DNA from: Hyphomicrobiales bacterium
GTDB lineage: Bacteria > Pseudomonadota > Alphaproteobacteria > Rhizobiales > Beijerinckiaceae
DNA length: 47,432 nucleotides
Assembly: GCA_028868735.1 (NCBI GenBank)
Contig: JAGWTW010000017.1
Coordinates: 1 to 47,432, forward strand
Reading direction: 5' to 3'
Under the pieces are notes generated by a model. The model was not told the origin of the DNA, searched no databases, and saw nothing but the letters and a program-made list of their open reading frames with translations. The translations under genes were made by a program, and so were the position numbers. Shown in pieces: positions 8,512-15,717 of the stretch. How positions within the stretch are numbered: the stretch's first letter is position 1; each line of letters begins with the position of its first letter.

Positions 8512-9028
8512 GGCTTGATTTCCCTTATTTATGTTCGCACTCGCGGGCGCAATCGAAAACGCCGATATTAAGCCATCGGGTGGACGAATTGACGAGCATT
8601 TTCCCCAGACGATTTGGCAGGCCGCGTGTGGCGAGCCAGACGGGCATGAACGTCAACGAAGTCGTCTCCAATCACGCCAACGAGATTCCTGGACAGCCGC
8701 TCGGCGCCCGAAGCCGGTTCACCCGATTGATCATGTCGATTGCTCGCAATCTTCGAACAACACAATTCATGCGCCTTGTGACAGCGTTGCAGATGCGCGA
8801 CCGTCTAGCGTCGGCGCTCGTCGCTGCTGGCTTCTGGAGCGCCATCGAGCGGATTCGTTGATCGCTCTTGAAGGCGCGCGCGAAGTCACGCGCCGCTCAA
8901 CGGATGTAGATATCCTTGGCCGACGAGATAATCGCTTTCGTCCGGCCCTCCGCCGCATGATATTGGCGGCCTGCGCCGAACGCGGTGGCCGCAGAGTGGC
9001 GGCAGATGCAAGACGTCTGGCCTTCACA
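8512..9028. other. 517-nt stretch with no recognised gene between the lyase and tcuB
   Basis: Both strands were read in all frames. The open frames found (for example 8580-8861 plus and 8568-8765 minus) show no known motif, no convincing ribosome binding site and an unusual residue mix. The stretch must hold the promoter of the lyase gene at its left end. It may be a decayed regulator gene, because carboxylate-catabolism clusters usually carry a LysR or GntR regulator and none is present, but I could not align any frame to one. Confidence 0.4.
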
Positions 9029-10141
9029 TCACTCCTCCCCAGGTTTTGCTCGCTTCTCGTCCGCCCTTTCGCGCGCGTAGCGCACGAGGGCGGCGAAGCG
9101 GTAAAGGCCGTGCACGAAGCGGCTGTACGGCAGCGTCAGGAACAGCGCGAACACAACGCCCATATGCACGGCGAGGAGCGCGTTCATCGCTGGCGTCGCC
9201 CGCAGCGCCAGCAGCGCGAGGCCGGTGAGCGCAGTCAGCAGCAACATGACGATAAATGCCGCATCCATGCCGAAGCGGGTCTCGTCGACCATCGCGGCGT
9301 CGCGCGTACGCTTGGCGCGCGCCAGCCCGATCGGTCCGATAACGAGACCAAGGCCGCCGAGCGTTCCCAGCACGACCGGCAGGTCCCAGGGGGCATAGGG
9401 CGCCTCGCGGCCGAGGAGATAGTGGTAGAGCGTCGCCACGCTGGTGGCGGCGAAGCACAGGACGAAGCCGTAGAAGGTGAGATGGTGGTAGAAGCGGCGA
9501 ACGTCGTCCGGCTTCTCGCCCGCATTGTAGCAACCGACGCCGCCGCCATCGAGATAGCGCAAGGAACCCGCGTCGCGGATTGCCTGCCAGAGCGGCTTCG
9601 ACGCGGCGAGCGTCGCGGCGGGCTCGCCGATATCGGTCCAGAATCTGCGCAGCGACAGGCCGAGCGCGGCGATGGCGTAGACGAAGACGCCGCCAAACAG
9701 CAACGCGATCGCATTGTGCGGCATGATGGCGTAGAAGCCGCCAGGCGCCGTCGCAGGATTCGAGAAAGCGGGCGCACGCATGAACGAGAAAAGGAAGATC
9801 GCGACGCTCGCCGCGGCGATCAGCGCGATGGCGAGCCCGTTGCGGCGGAACAGGCCGGACAGCGCGCCCGGCCAGGCGTAGCGCTCCCAGGAACCCGCGC
9901 GCAGCTTGGCAAGCGTCTTCGGCACGTTGACGCTAAATTCGTGCGGCGGCGCGAACTGGCAATCGACATAGCAGGCGCCGCAGCCGTGGCAGAGATTGGC
10001 GAGGTAGTTGAGATCGCCCGCCGTGAAGGCGCGGCGCATTTCCATTGCTGGAAAAACGGCGCAAAGTCCCTCGCAATACCGGCAGGAATTGCAGACCGTC
10101 ATGAGTCGGTCAGATTCCTTCAGCATGTCAGCGGCATGCAT
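9029..10141 (-). CDS. tcuB: TcuB-like membrane Fe-S/heme electron-transfer protein (tricarballylate utilisation)
   Basis: The product (370 aa) matches TcuB/CitB, the partner that takes electrons from the flavoprotein TcuA and passes them to the quinone pool. Two 4Fe-4S motifs stand at the N-terminus: C17-x2-C20-x2-C23-x3-C27-AVFP and C51-x2-C54-x2-C57-x3-C61. They are followed by about six hydrophobic segments with histidines suited to heme (HHLTFYGFVL, LYHYLLG, HMGVVFALF, RFVHGLYRF). The chosen ATG at 10141 has GGGAGG 9 nt upstream and overlaps the end of tcuA by 14 nt. An ATG at 10165 in the same frame lacks this. The overlap shows co-expression with tcuA. A decayed second copy of its C-terminal part lies at 2429-2738. 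Confidence 0.9.
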   Translation of the reverse strand: MHAADMLKESDRLMTVCNSCRYCEGLCAVFPAMEMRRAFTAGDLNYLANLCHGCGACYVDCQFAPPHEFSVNVPKTLAKLRAGSWERYAWPGALSGLFRRNGLAIALIAAASVAIFLFSFMRAPAFSNPATAPGGFYAIMPHNAIALLFGGVFVYAIAALGLSLRRFWTDIGEPAATLAASKPLWQAIRDAGSLRYLDGGGVGCYNAGEKPDDVRRFYHHLTFYGFVLCFAATSVATLYHYLLGREAPYAPWDLPVVLGTLGGLGLVIGPIGLARAKRTRDAAMVDETRFGMDAAFIVMLLLTALTGLALLALRATPAMNALLAVHMGVVFALFLTLPYSRFVHGLYRFAALVRYARERADEKRAKPGEE

Positions 10142-11537
10142 GAGCGGCGGCCTCCCGTCCTGCAATTCGACCGAAGACGGCGCCGATCGTCATGCCGATG
10201 CCGGCGGCATAGCCGCGGCCGAGGACGTTGCCGGCCATGATCTCCCCTGCGGCAAACATGTTGTCCGAAAGACTTCCATCAGCCATGTGCATGCGCGCGC
10301 GCGCATCCACGCGAACGCCGAGATAGGTGAAGGTGATGCCAGGCCGCACCGGATAGGCGTAAAAAGGCCCCCGCTCGATCCGCCGGGCCCAATGGGTTTT
10401 CGGAGGCGTCAGACCTTCCGTGCGACAATCGTCGAGAACTTTGTCGTCGAATGTCCCCGGCTGCACCGCACGGTTGAAGGTGGCGACGGTCTCTTCGAGT
10501 TTTTCTGGCGGAAGGCCGAGCTTGCCGGCAAGTTCTCCGATGCTTGCCGCCGCAATTGGCCTGTACAGGGAGGGCATGAAAAGTTCGAGCGAGGAAGCAT
10601 CGAAGACGATGTAGGCGATCTGGTCTGGCTGCTGCGCGACGAGCCGCCCCCAGATGGCATAACGCTTCGGCCAGATGTCCTCGCCCTCGTCATAGAACCG
10701 TTCGGCGCGATTGTTGACGACAATGCCGAACACGACGCAATCGAGTCGCGTAATTATTCCGCCGTCGAATTTGGGCGCGCGCGCATCGATCGCGACCGCG
10801 TGACATTGCGTGGGGTCGCCGACCTGCTCCACGCCCTTGTCGATCAGCAGGCGCAGCAGCGCCCCCCGGTTGTACGGCGTGCCGCGGATCAGAAAATTCT
10901 CGGCCGCCGGTCCCCAGGCCTCCTTGAGCCATTCGATATTGGCCTCGAAGCCGCCCGCCGCCGCGACGAAGGACTTTGCCTCGATCCGCCGCAAACCTTC
11001 GGGATGCTTGATCGTCGCCGCTCTGCAGCGGCCTCCATCGATCTCGAGATCGAGAACTTCGGCATCGTAGCGAACGTCAACGCCGAGTTTGTCCGCTGTG
11101 AGGTAGAGCGCATTCAGCATGGAGCGCCCGCCGCCGAGGAAAAAGGAATTGGTCCGGCCCAGGCTCAAAGTGCCGCCGAGCGAGGGCTGCCAGCGAACGC
11201 CCTGTTGGACAATCCAGTCCAGCATCTCCTTGGACTCTGCGATCATCATCCGCGCAAGGTCTTCGTTCGTATTGCCTTGCGTGACACGCAGGAGATCGTC
11301 GAAAAATTCGTCTTCCGTGTAGGGGCCTGAAAGGCTTTCTGTCGCCGCATCGTGCGCACAGCGCATGTTGCGCGTGTGCCGTGTGTTGCCGCCCCGATAA
11401 AATTTCGGAGCAGCTTCGACGACGAGCACACTGGCGCCGGCCCGACGCGCCGATATCGCGGCGCAGAGGCCGGCATTGCCGCCGCCGATGACGAGGACGT
11501 CGACTGGCGGAAACGTCGGAACGGAGGCAGCGTTCAT
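10128..11537 (-). CDS. tcuA: FAD-dependent tricarballylate dehydrogenase TcuA
   Basis: The product (469 aa) is a flavoprotein of the succinate dehydrogenase/fumarate reductase family. In Salmonella, TcuA oxidises tricarballylate to cis-aconitate, with TcuB reoxidising the flavin. The Rossmann dinucleotide motif VIGGGNAGLCAA (GxGxxG at residues 18-23) and the acidic end of beta-2 (E41) open the protein. The RGGNTRHTRN segment, the flavin-domain GGFEAN motif and the C-terminal GEIMAGNVLGRGYAAGIGMTIG region match TcuA closely. It has the length of known TcuA proteins. There is no clear Shine-Dalgarno before the ATG at 11537. tcuB follows with a 14-nt overlap. The usual tcuC (MFS importer) and tcuR (LysR) are absent, and a TRAP transporter nearby probably replaces tcuC. 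Confidence 0.9.
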   Translation of the reverse strand: MNAASVPTFPPVDVLVIGGGNAGLCAAISARRAGASVLVVEAAPKFYRGGNTRHTRNMRCAHDAATESLSGPYTEDEFFDDLLRVTQGNTNEDLARMMIAESKEMLDWIVQQGVRWQPSLGGTLSLGRTNSFFLGGGRSMLNALYLTADKLGVDVRYDAEVLDLEIDGGRCRAATIKHPEGLRRIEAKSFVAAAGGFEANIEWLKEAWGPAAENFLIRGTPYNRGALLRLLIDKGVEQVGDPTQCHAVAIDARAPKFDGGIITRLDCVVFGIVVNNRAERFYDEGEDIWPKRYAIWGRLVAQQPDQIAYIVFDASSLELFMPSLYRPIAAASIGELAGKLGLPPEKLEETVATFNRAVQPGTFDDKVLDDCRTEGLTPPKTHWARRIERGPFYAYPVRPGITFTYLGVRVDARARMHMADGSLSDNMFAAGEIMAGNVLGRGYAAGIGMTIGAVFGRIAGREAAAHACR

Positions 11538-11682
11538 CAGCGCTTTACGCCTTGTCTGACGCAGCGTGATGCGCCTCCCGACGCGTCCGGCATCGGGTCA
11601 AACGCGAGCAAGCCAGCGCTAATGACGGCATCGCCCGCGCGACGAGCTCTCGTCAACCGCCATCCTCTGCTCCGCTCAATTT

Positions 11683-12012
11683 TCATCGTTCTCCCTCCTG
11701 TTCGAAGAACGCGCGAGCCTGCTCGATCGTCATCTCGAAGTATCTCAGATTCTGGTATGCCGAATCCAGCCCGAGGTCGATCATGCCGATTCGACGGTAG
11801 AAGCTGTCTGCCTGCGGCAAGGAATGAAGCCCCAAACGACCCTTGAAGCCCGCTTCACGACTGCGAGCGACTGCGCCCGTGAGCAGCGCCAAAGCGACGC
11901 GGGATATGGTCGAAACTGCAACAGTGTGCCGGGATCCCTCGAAGTCTGGCGGCGTCGAGGTGGAAATCGCCGGAAGGCTCACCGCGCTCCTCGGTGAGAG
12001 GACCTTTCCCAA
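11683..12012 (-). pseudogene. Truncated GNAT-family acetyltransferase (C-terminal part only)
   Basis: From about 11901 to the stop at 11683 the frame encodes a typical GNAT C-terminus: ALLTGAVARSREAGFKG, then GRLGLHSLPQADSFYRRIGM, then AYQNLRYFEMTIEQARAFF. The acetyl-CoA binding turn (R/Q-x-x-G-x-G/A) that should precede ALL is disrupted; in its place is a run of about 12 unrelated residues after PPDFEG. The N-terminal half of the domain is missing, and the tRNA-Met gene begins 27 nt upstream of the first possible start. The frame is open but starts with low-complexity sequence, so this is probably a remnant cut off by a rearrangement next to the tRNA. A short functional protein is unlikely. 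Confidence 0.6.
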
Positions 12013-12038
12013 CGGCCTGAGAGGAGCGTGGGGAAAGG

Positions 12039-12115
12039 TGGTAGCGGGGGAGGGACTCGAACCCCCGACCCCAGGATTATGATTCCCGTGCTCTAGCCAG
12101 CTGAGCTACCCCGCC
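12039..12115 (-). tRNA. tRNA-Met (anticodon CAT)
   Basis: The minus strand reads as a full cloverleaf of 77 nt including an encoded CCA. It has acceptor stem GGCGGGG with its partner, the D-arm TAGCTCAGCTGGCTAGAGC, and an anticodon stem-loop with the 7-nt loop ATCATAA. The anticodon CAT is at plus positions 12079-12081. A T-arm with GGTTCGAGTCC follows. The body looks like elongator tRNA-Met: it lacks the C1-A mismatch and the three GC pairs in the anticodon stem expected of an initiator. tRNA-Ile2 (lysidine-modified CAT) is the main alternative but is less likely from the acceptor stem. Confidence 0.93.
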
Positions 12116-12200
12116 ACGCGGCGGCCTGAGGCCGCCGAGCGCGGCGATATAGGCCGCCTGTCCGAACAGTGTCAAGGCGAAGCGGGCGGCCGGCGGGCGC

Positions 12201-13232
12201 TCACGCCCTGCCGACGATCTCCAGCCCTGCTTTCGCGAGCACGGGCGTCATTTCGCCCATCTTGATTCCGCGCTCCGGATTGGAGCCGTTGCCGTCGAGC
12301 GCGCGCTTCTTCACGCCCTGGATGATCGCCGCGAGCCGGAAGAAATTGAAGGCGATGTAGAAGTCCCAGTCCGGAATGCCCGCGACGCCGGTGCGCTCGC
12401 AATATTTCGCGACGTACTCTTCCTCGGTCGGCACGCCGATCGCCGCGCGGTCGACCCCGCCGAGCCCGGTGAACACGCCCTGAGAATCCATGCGCAATTG
12501 CATGCACTGGTACGAAATATCCGCAAAGGGATGGCCGAGCGTCGACAATTCCCAGTCGAGCACGGCCAGCAGGCGCGGCTCGGTCGGATGGAAAATCATA
12601 TTGTCGAGCCGGTAGTCGCCGTGGACGATCGAAACGCGGCCGTCGTCCGGCGGCACGTTTTTCGAGAGCCAGGCGATGAGCTCGTCCATCGCCGCGATCG
12701 CGCCCGTCTCGGAGGCGCGGTACTGATCCGTCCAGCGCTTGAACTGGCGTTCGAAATAGGAGCCGGACCGGCCGAAATCGGAGAGCCCGACCTTGCCCGG
12801 ATCGGTCGTGTGGAGCGCGGCGAGCGCACGGTTCATTTCATCGTAGATCTTGCCGCGGTCCTCGCGCGAGACTTCCGGAAGCGCCGGATTCCAGAAGATG
12901 CGGCCCTCGATCCGCTCCATCACGTAGAAAGCCGTGCCGATGACGCTGTCGTCCTCGCACAGAACGAACATTTTCGCGACGGGCGCGCCCGATCCCGCGA
13001 GCGCCTTCTGCACGCGAAACTCGCGATCCACGGCATGCGCGGATTTGAGCAGCACGCCCGGCGGCTTGCGGCGCAGCACATAGGCGCCGCTCTGCGCCTC
13101 GATCAGATAAGTCGGATTGGACTGCCCGTCGCCGAATTTCTTCGCGCGCAACGGGCCCTTGAAGCCGTCGAGATTCCTCTCGAGCCAGTTCGAAAGCGCG
13201 TTTTCGTCGATGGTTTTCACGTCGATGGACAA
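12201..13232 (-). CDS. APH-family phosphotransferase (ACAD10/FadE36-like, acyl-CoA metabolism type)
   Basis: The product (343 aa) has the aminoglycoside/choline-kinase-like fold: YVLRRKPPG in the N-lobe, the catalytic loop HGDYRLDN (H204-D206 with N211), and the metal-binding LDWELSTLG (D226). This subfamily, related to the N-terminal part of human ACAD10/11 and to mycobacterial FadE36, is typically encoded beside acyl-CoA dehydrogenases and short-chain dehydrogenases. It is thought to phosphorylate hydroxylated acyl-CoAs such as 4-hydroxyacyl-CoA. Here the next genes on the same strand are an MFE-2-type SDR and a MaoC hydratase, which agrees with a lipid or acyl-CoA role. Between this gene and the SDR lies a REP-like palindrome of about 100 nt, so co-transcription is possible but not shown. 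Confidence 0.85.
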   Translation of the reverse strand: MSIDVKTIDENALSNWLERNLDGFKGPLRAKKFGDGQSNPTYLIEAQSGAYVLRRKPPGVLLKSAHAVDREFRVQKALAGSGAPVAKMFVLCEDDSVIGTAFYVMERIEGRIFWNPALPEVSREDRGKIYDEMNRALAALHTTDPGKVGLSDFGRSGSYFERQFKRWTDQYRASETGAIAAMDELIAWLSKNVPPDDGRVSIVHGDYRLDNMIFHPTEPRLLAVLDWELSTLGHPFADISYQCMQLRMDSQGVFTGLGGVDRAAIGVPTEEEYVAKYCERTGVAGIPDWDFYIAFNFFRLAAIIQGVKKRALDGNGSNPERGIKMGEMTPVLAKAGLEIVGRA

Positions 13233-13247
13233 ACTGTCTCTCCTCCG

Positions 13248-13320
13248 CCGTCATTGCGAGCGAAGCGAAGCAATCGATCCGCCTGCAGTGCGCCGAGGCT
13301 GGATTGCTTCAATGATTGAA
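13248..13320. repeat. REP-like intergenic palindromic element
   Basis: The left arm (CGTCATTGCGAGCGAAGCGA, continuing to AGCAATC) and the right arm (CTGGATTGCTTC, then degenerate) flank a GC-rich centre. This consensus recurs in intergenic regions of many Hyphomicrobiales genomes as an imperfect palindrome. Here only the inner part of the right arm pairs (GAAGCAATC with GATTGCTTC), and the outer part has decayed. It fills the gap between two minus-strand genes and may act as an RNA hairpin. Recognition rests on memory of the consensus, not on a search. Confidence 0.6.
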
Positions 13321-13335
13321 AGCGGTCGCTCCGCC

Positions 13336-14256
13336 TCATCCCTTCGCGAGGTTGATCCCCTTCGCCGCCGCGGCCTTGGTCAGATATTTGTTCGTCTGCT
13401 GGAACGCGTTCTGCAACGCTTCCTGCTTCGACGTATCGCTGATCGCCGCGAATTCCGCCGCCACCTTTTCCGGCGTCGGCTGATCGATATAGACGCCGTC
13501 CGTCTCGTAGATCATCGTACGTGCGAAGGCGCCCGCGCCCGCGCCGAGGATGCAGCGGGTCGGTCCGTCCTGGCTGACGAGATAGAGCACGCCCGGCGTG
13601 ATGAGTTCGGGGCGCATGAGATCGAGCGCCTGCTTCGGCAGAAGCTCTTCCGTCATGCGCGTCGCCGCCGTCGGCGCCAGCGTGTTGACGCGGATGTCGT
13701 TCTTCGCGCCTTCCTGGCACAGCACGTTCATCAGGCCGACCATCGCCATTTTCGCCGCGCCGTAATTGGCCTGGCCGAAATTGCCGTAGATGCCTGACGA
13801 CGACGCGGTGAGCACGATGCGCCCGTAATTCTGCGCGCGCATGATGTCCCACACCGCCTTCGTGCAGATGGTCGAGCCGACGAGATGCACGTCGAGCACC
13901 GTGCGGAAATCGGCGATCTCCATCTTCGAGAACGTCTTGTCGCGCAGGATGCCGGCGTTGTTGATCAGAATGTCGATGCGGCTCCATTTTTCCATGGCGG
14001 CCTTCACCATTTCGGCGACGCCCTTCTCGTCCGTCACGCTGCAGGCCGCAGCCATCGCCTCGCCGCCCTTCGCCCTGATCTCTGCGACGACCTTGTCTGC
14101 GGCGTCAGACGACCCGCCCGTGCCGTCGCGCGCGCCGCCGAAATCGTTGACGACGACTTTCGCGCCGCGCTCGGCGAGCGCCAGCGCATGCGCGCGCCCG
14201 AGCCCGTTGCCGGCGCCCGTAACGATGGCGACGCGGCCTTCGAAGGAAATGCTCAT
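13336..14256 (-). CDS. Short-chain dehydrogenase, (3R)-hydroxyacyl-CoA dehydrogenase of the MFE-2 type
   Basis: The product (306 aa) has a classical SDR domain: cofactor motif TGAGNGLG (residues 13-20), NNAG (99-102), a serine cluster near 152-154, and the catalytic Tyr165-x3-Lys169. The NDFGGARDGTG stretch after beta-2 and the DVHLVGST segment are hallmarks of the dehydrogenase unit of peroxisomal multifunctional enzyme type 2, which oxidises (3R)-hydroxyacyl-CoA with NAD. A C-terminal tail of about 50 residues extends past the SDR core, where eukaryotic MFE-2 continues into a hydratase. In this genome the hydratase role may fall to the MaoC gene just upstream. The gap to the MaoC stop is 34 nt, so the two are probably one operon. 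Confidence 0.9.
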   Translation of the reverse strand: MSISFEGRVAIVTGAGNGLGRAHALALAERGAKVVVNDFGGARDGTGGSSDAADKVVAEIRAKGGEAMAAACSVTDEKGVAEMVKAAMEKWSRIDILINNAGILRDKTFSKMEIADFRTVLDVHLVGSTICTKAVWDIMRAQNYGRIVLTASSSGIYGNFGQANYGAAKMAMVGLMNVLCQEGAKNDIRVNTLAPTAATRMTEELLPKQALDLMRPELITPGVLYLVSQDGPTRCILGAGAGAFARTMIYETDGVYIDQPTPEKVAAEFAAISDTSKQEALQNAFQQTNKYLTKAAAAKGINLAKG

Positions 14257-14290
14257 CTTTTTCTTCCTGTTCTTGCTTGCAGCGACGATC

Positions 14291-14785
14291 TTATCCGAAA
14301 AACGCGACCGTCAGCCATTCTGCGGCGAGCGCCGGTTTCGGCTTGCCCTCGATCTCGACCGAGACCGCGTAGCGCACGACGATCTGCTGCGGCGACTTCT
14401 TCTCGACCTGCGAGATGACGAAATGGCCGCGCACGCGCGAGCCCGCCGGCACCGGCGAGAGGAAGCGAATCTTGTCGAAGCCGTAGTTCATGCCCATCGT
14501 GCGGCCCTCGACTTCCGGCAGCGCGTCATAGGCCATGGCGCTGAGCATCGAGAGCGTGAGAAATCCGTGGGCGATCGAGCCGCCGAACGGCGTTTCCTTC
14601 TTCGCCCGCTCCGGATCCATGTGGATGAAATAGAGATCTTCGGTCAGCTTGCCGAAAGCGTCGATGCGCGCCTGATCGATCGTGATCCATCTGGAAACGC
14701 CGACCTCCTTGCCGACGCCGGCCTCGATCTCCGCGAGGTTCGTCTTCGCGCGGGCCGCATTGAAAGGTGTCGCCGTCGCGGTCAT
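14291..14785 (-). CDS. MaoC-like (R)-specific enoyl-CoA hydratase
   Basis: The product (164 aa) is a single hot-dog domain of the MaoC family, which hydrates trans-2-enoyl-CoA to (R)-3-hydroxyacyl-CoA. The hydratase-2 motif D-x-N-P-x-H-x5-A appears as D50-L-Y-F-I-H55-MDPERA, so the catalytic Asp and His are kept but the usual Asn-Pro is replaced by Tyr-Phe. The downstream GSIAHGFLTLS matches the family's IAHG turn. The ATG at 14785 is chosen because GGGAGGA lies 6 nt upstream. An upstream in-frame ATG at 14827 has no such site. It is the first gene of the minus-strand group with the MFE-2-type SDR. It is transcribed away from the ArsR operon. Confidence 0.88.
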   Translation of the reverse strand: MTATATPFNAARAKTNLAEIEAGVGKEVGVSRWITIDQARIDAFGKLTEDLYFIHMDPERAKKETPFGGSIAHGFLTLSMLSAMAYDALPEVEGRTMGMNYGFDKIRFLSPVPAGSRVRGHFVISQVEKKSPQQIVVRYAVSVEIEGKPKPALAAEWLTVAFFG

Positions 14786-14861
14786 GTCGTTCCTCCCGAT
14801 GTTTTGATTGTCGGACATAATCATCATATCGCGCTGCGGGAAAGAGGCGCCACGCGACGGC

Positions 14862-14905
14862 TTGACAACAATGTAAGTTATGACTTACGGTAAGTCATGA
14901 CTTAC
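14862..14905 (+). promoter_or_regulatory. Promoter and tandem palindromic operator of the ArsR operon
   Basis: A consensus -35 hexamer TTGACA (14862-14867) is followed 18 nt later by TACGGT (14886-14891) as a possible -10. Two 16-bp operator copies lie side by side: GTAAGTTATGACTTAC at 14873-14888 (one asymmetric position) and the perfect palindrome GTAAGTCATGACTTAC at 14890-14905. The second covers the ATG (14897) of the ArsR-type gene. A dimeric winged-helix repressor bound here would block RNA polymerase, which fits autorepression. Confidence 0.75.
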
Positions 14906-15220
14906 GCAAATGCCTTGACTGCCCTCGCTGACCCGACCCGTCGCGCCGTATTCGAGCAATTGCGGCGCGGGCCGAGCCCCGTAAGTTCGCTCGCCGCCCG
15001 CATGCCGGTATCGCGGCCCGCCGTGTCCCAGCACCTGAAAGCGCTGAAAGAGGCCGGCCTTGTCGAGGAACGCGCAGACGGCGCGCGAAGGATCTACTCG
15101 CTGCGCCGGGAGGGTCTGATGGACTTGAGGGACTGGCTCGACACCTTCTGGGACGAGGCGCTGGAGGCGTTTCGCAGGGAAGCCGAACAATCGAAACAAC
15201 CGAGAGGAGACTCGAAATGA
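14897..15220 (+). CDS. ArsR-family winged-helix transcriptional repressor
   Basis: The product (107 aa) is a compact ArsR/SmtB-type regulator. Helix-turn-helix residues are clear: LADPTRRAVFEQL, then LAARMPVSRPAVSQHLKALKEAG, then the wing EERADGARRIYSL. It lacks the metal-binding ELCVCDL motif, so it belongs to the group that partners AHSA1/SRPBCC proteins rather than sensing metals. The start at 14897 lies inside a palindromic operator and has no Shine-Dalgarno sequence. The predicted transcription start falls almost on the ATG, so the mRNA may be leaderless. The stop overlaps the next start (ATGA). Confidence 0.92.
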   Translation: MTYANALTALADPTRRAVFEQLRRGPSPVSSLAARMPVSRPAVSQHLKALKEAGLVEERADGARRIYSLRREGLMDLRDWLDTFWDEALEAFRREAEQSKQPRGDSK

Positions 15221-15690
15221 ATGTCGCGCAAACGATCCCGGCCGTCCGCAAGACGATCATCGTCGAAGCCCCGGTCGCCCACGCCTTCGAGGTGTTTACG
15301 GCCGGCCTGCCCCGCTGGTGGCCGCAGAACTACGGCATCGGCAAGAAGCCGGTCGCCAGCGTCGCGATGGAGGCGCGCCTCGGCGGGCGATGGTTCGAGA
15401 CTGCGGAAGACGGAACGCAGACCACGGTCGCCCGCATCATCGGATGGGAGCCGCCGCATCGCCTCGTCATGGTCTGGCAGGTCGACGCGCAATGGCGGCC
15501 GGACGCCGCCATGTGTTCCGAGGTCGACGTACGCTTCATCGCGGATGGCGAAAGCCGCACACGCGTCGAACTCCTGCATCACAAGTTCGAAACGATGGGC
15601 GCCGAGCAGGGCGCGTCCATGCGCAAGGACGTCGACGGCGGCTGGCCGAAACATCTCGAACAATTCGCCAGGATCGCGGCGCAGAAATAA
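15217..15690 (+). CDS. AHSA1/SRPBCC-family protein (Hsp90 ATPase activator homologue-like)
   Basis: The product (157 aa) has the START/SRPBCC fold of the AHSA1 family, a small-molecule binding helix-grip domain. Visible marks are VEAPVAHAFEVFTAGLPRWWP at the N-terminus (given here in part as AFEVFTAGLPRWWP), GRWFETAEDG and EPPHRLVMVWQ. Pairs of an ArsR regulator and an AHSA1 protein are widespread, and the AHSA1 protein is thought to bind a ligand or act in detoxification. The gene overlaps the ArsR stop by 4 nt, and a GST gene follows 27 nt downstream, which supports a xenobiotic or stress role. The substrate is unknown. Confidence 0.9.
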   Translation: MNVAQTIPAVRKTIIVEAPVAHAFEVFTAGLPRWWPQNYGIGKKPVASVAMEARLGGRWFETAEDGTQTTVARIIGWEPPHRLVMVWQVDAQWRPDAAMCSEVDVRFIADGESRTRVELLHHKFETMGAEQGASMRKDVDGGWPKHLEQFARIAAQK

Positions 15691-15717
15691 GCGCGTAACG
15701 CGTCACAGGAGAAGCAC

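Noticed and set aside
8531..10240. Plus-strand frame of 569 codons across tcuB
   Set aside because: It is a shadow of the minus-strand tcuB, whose cysteine motifs and overlap with tcuA are clear. The frame has no motif of its own.
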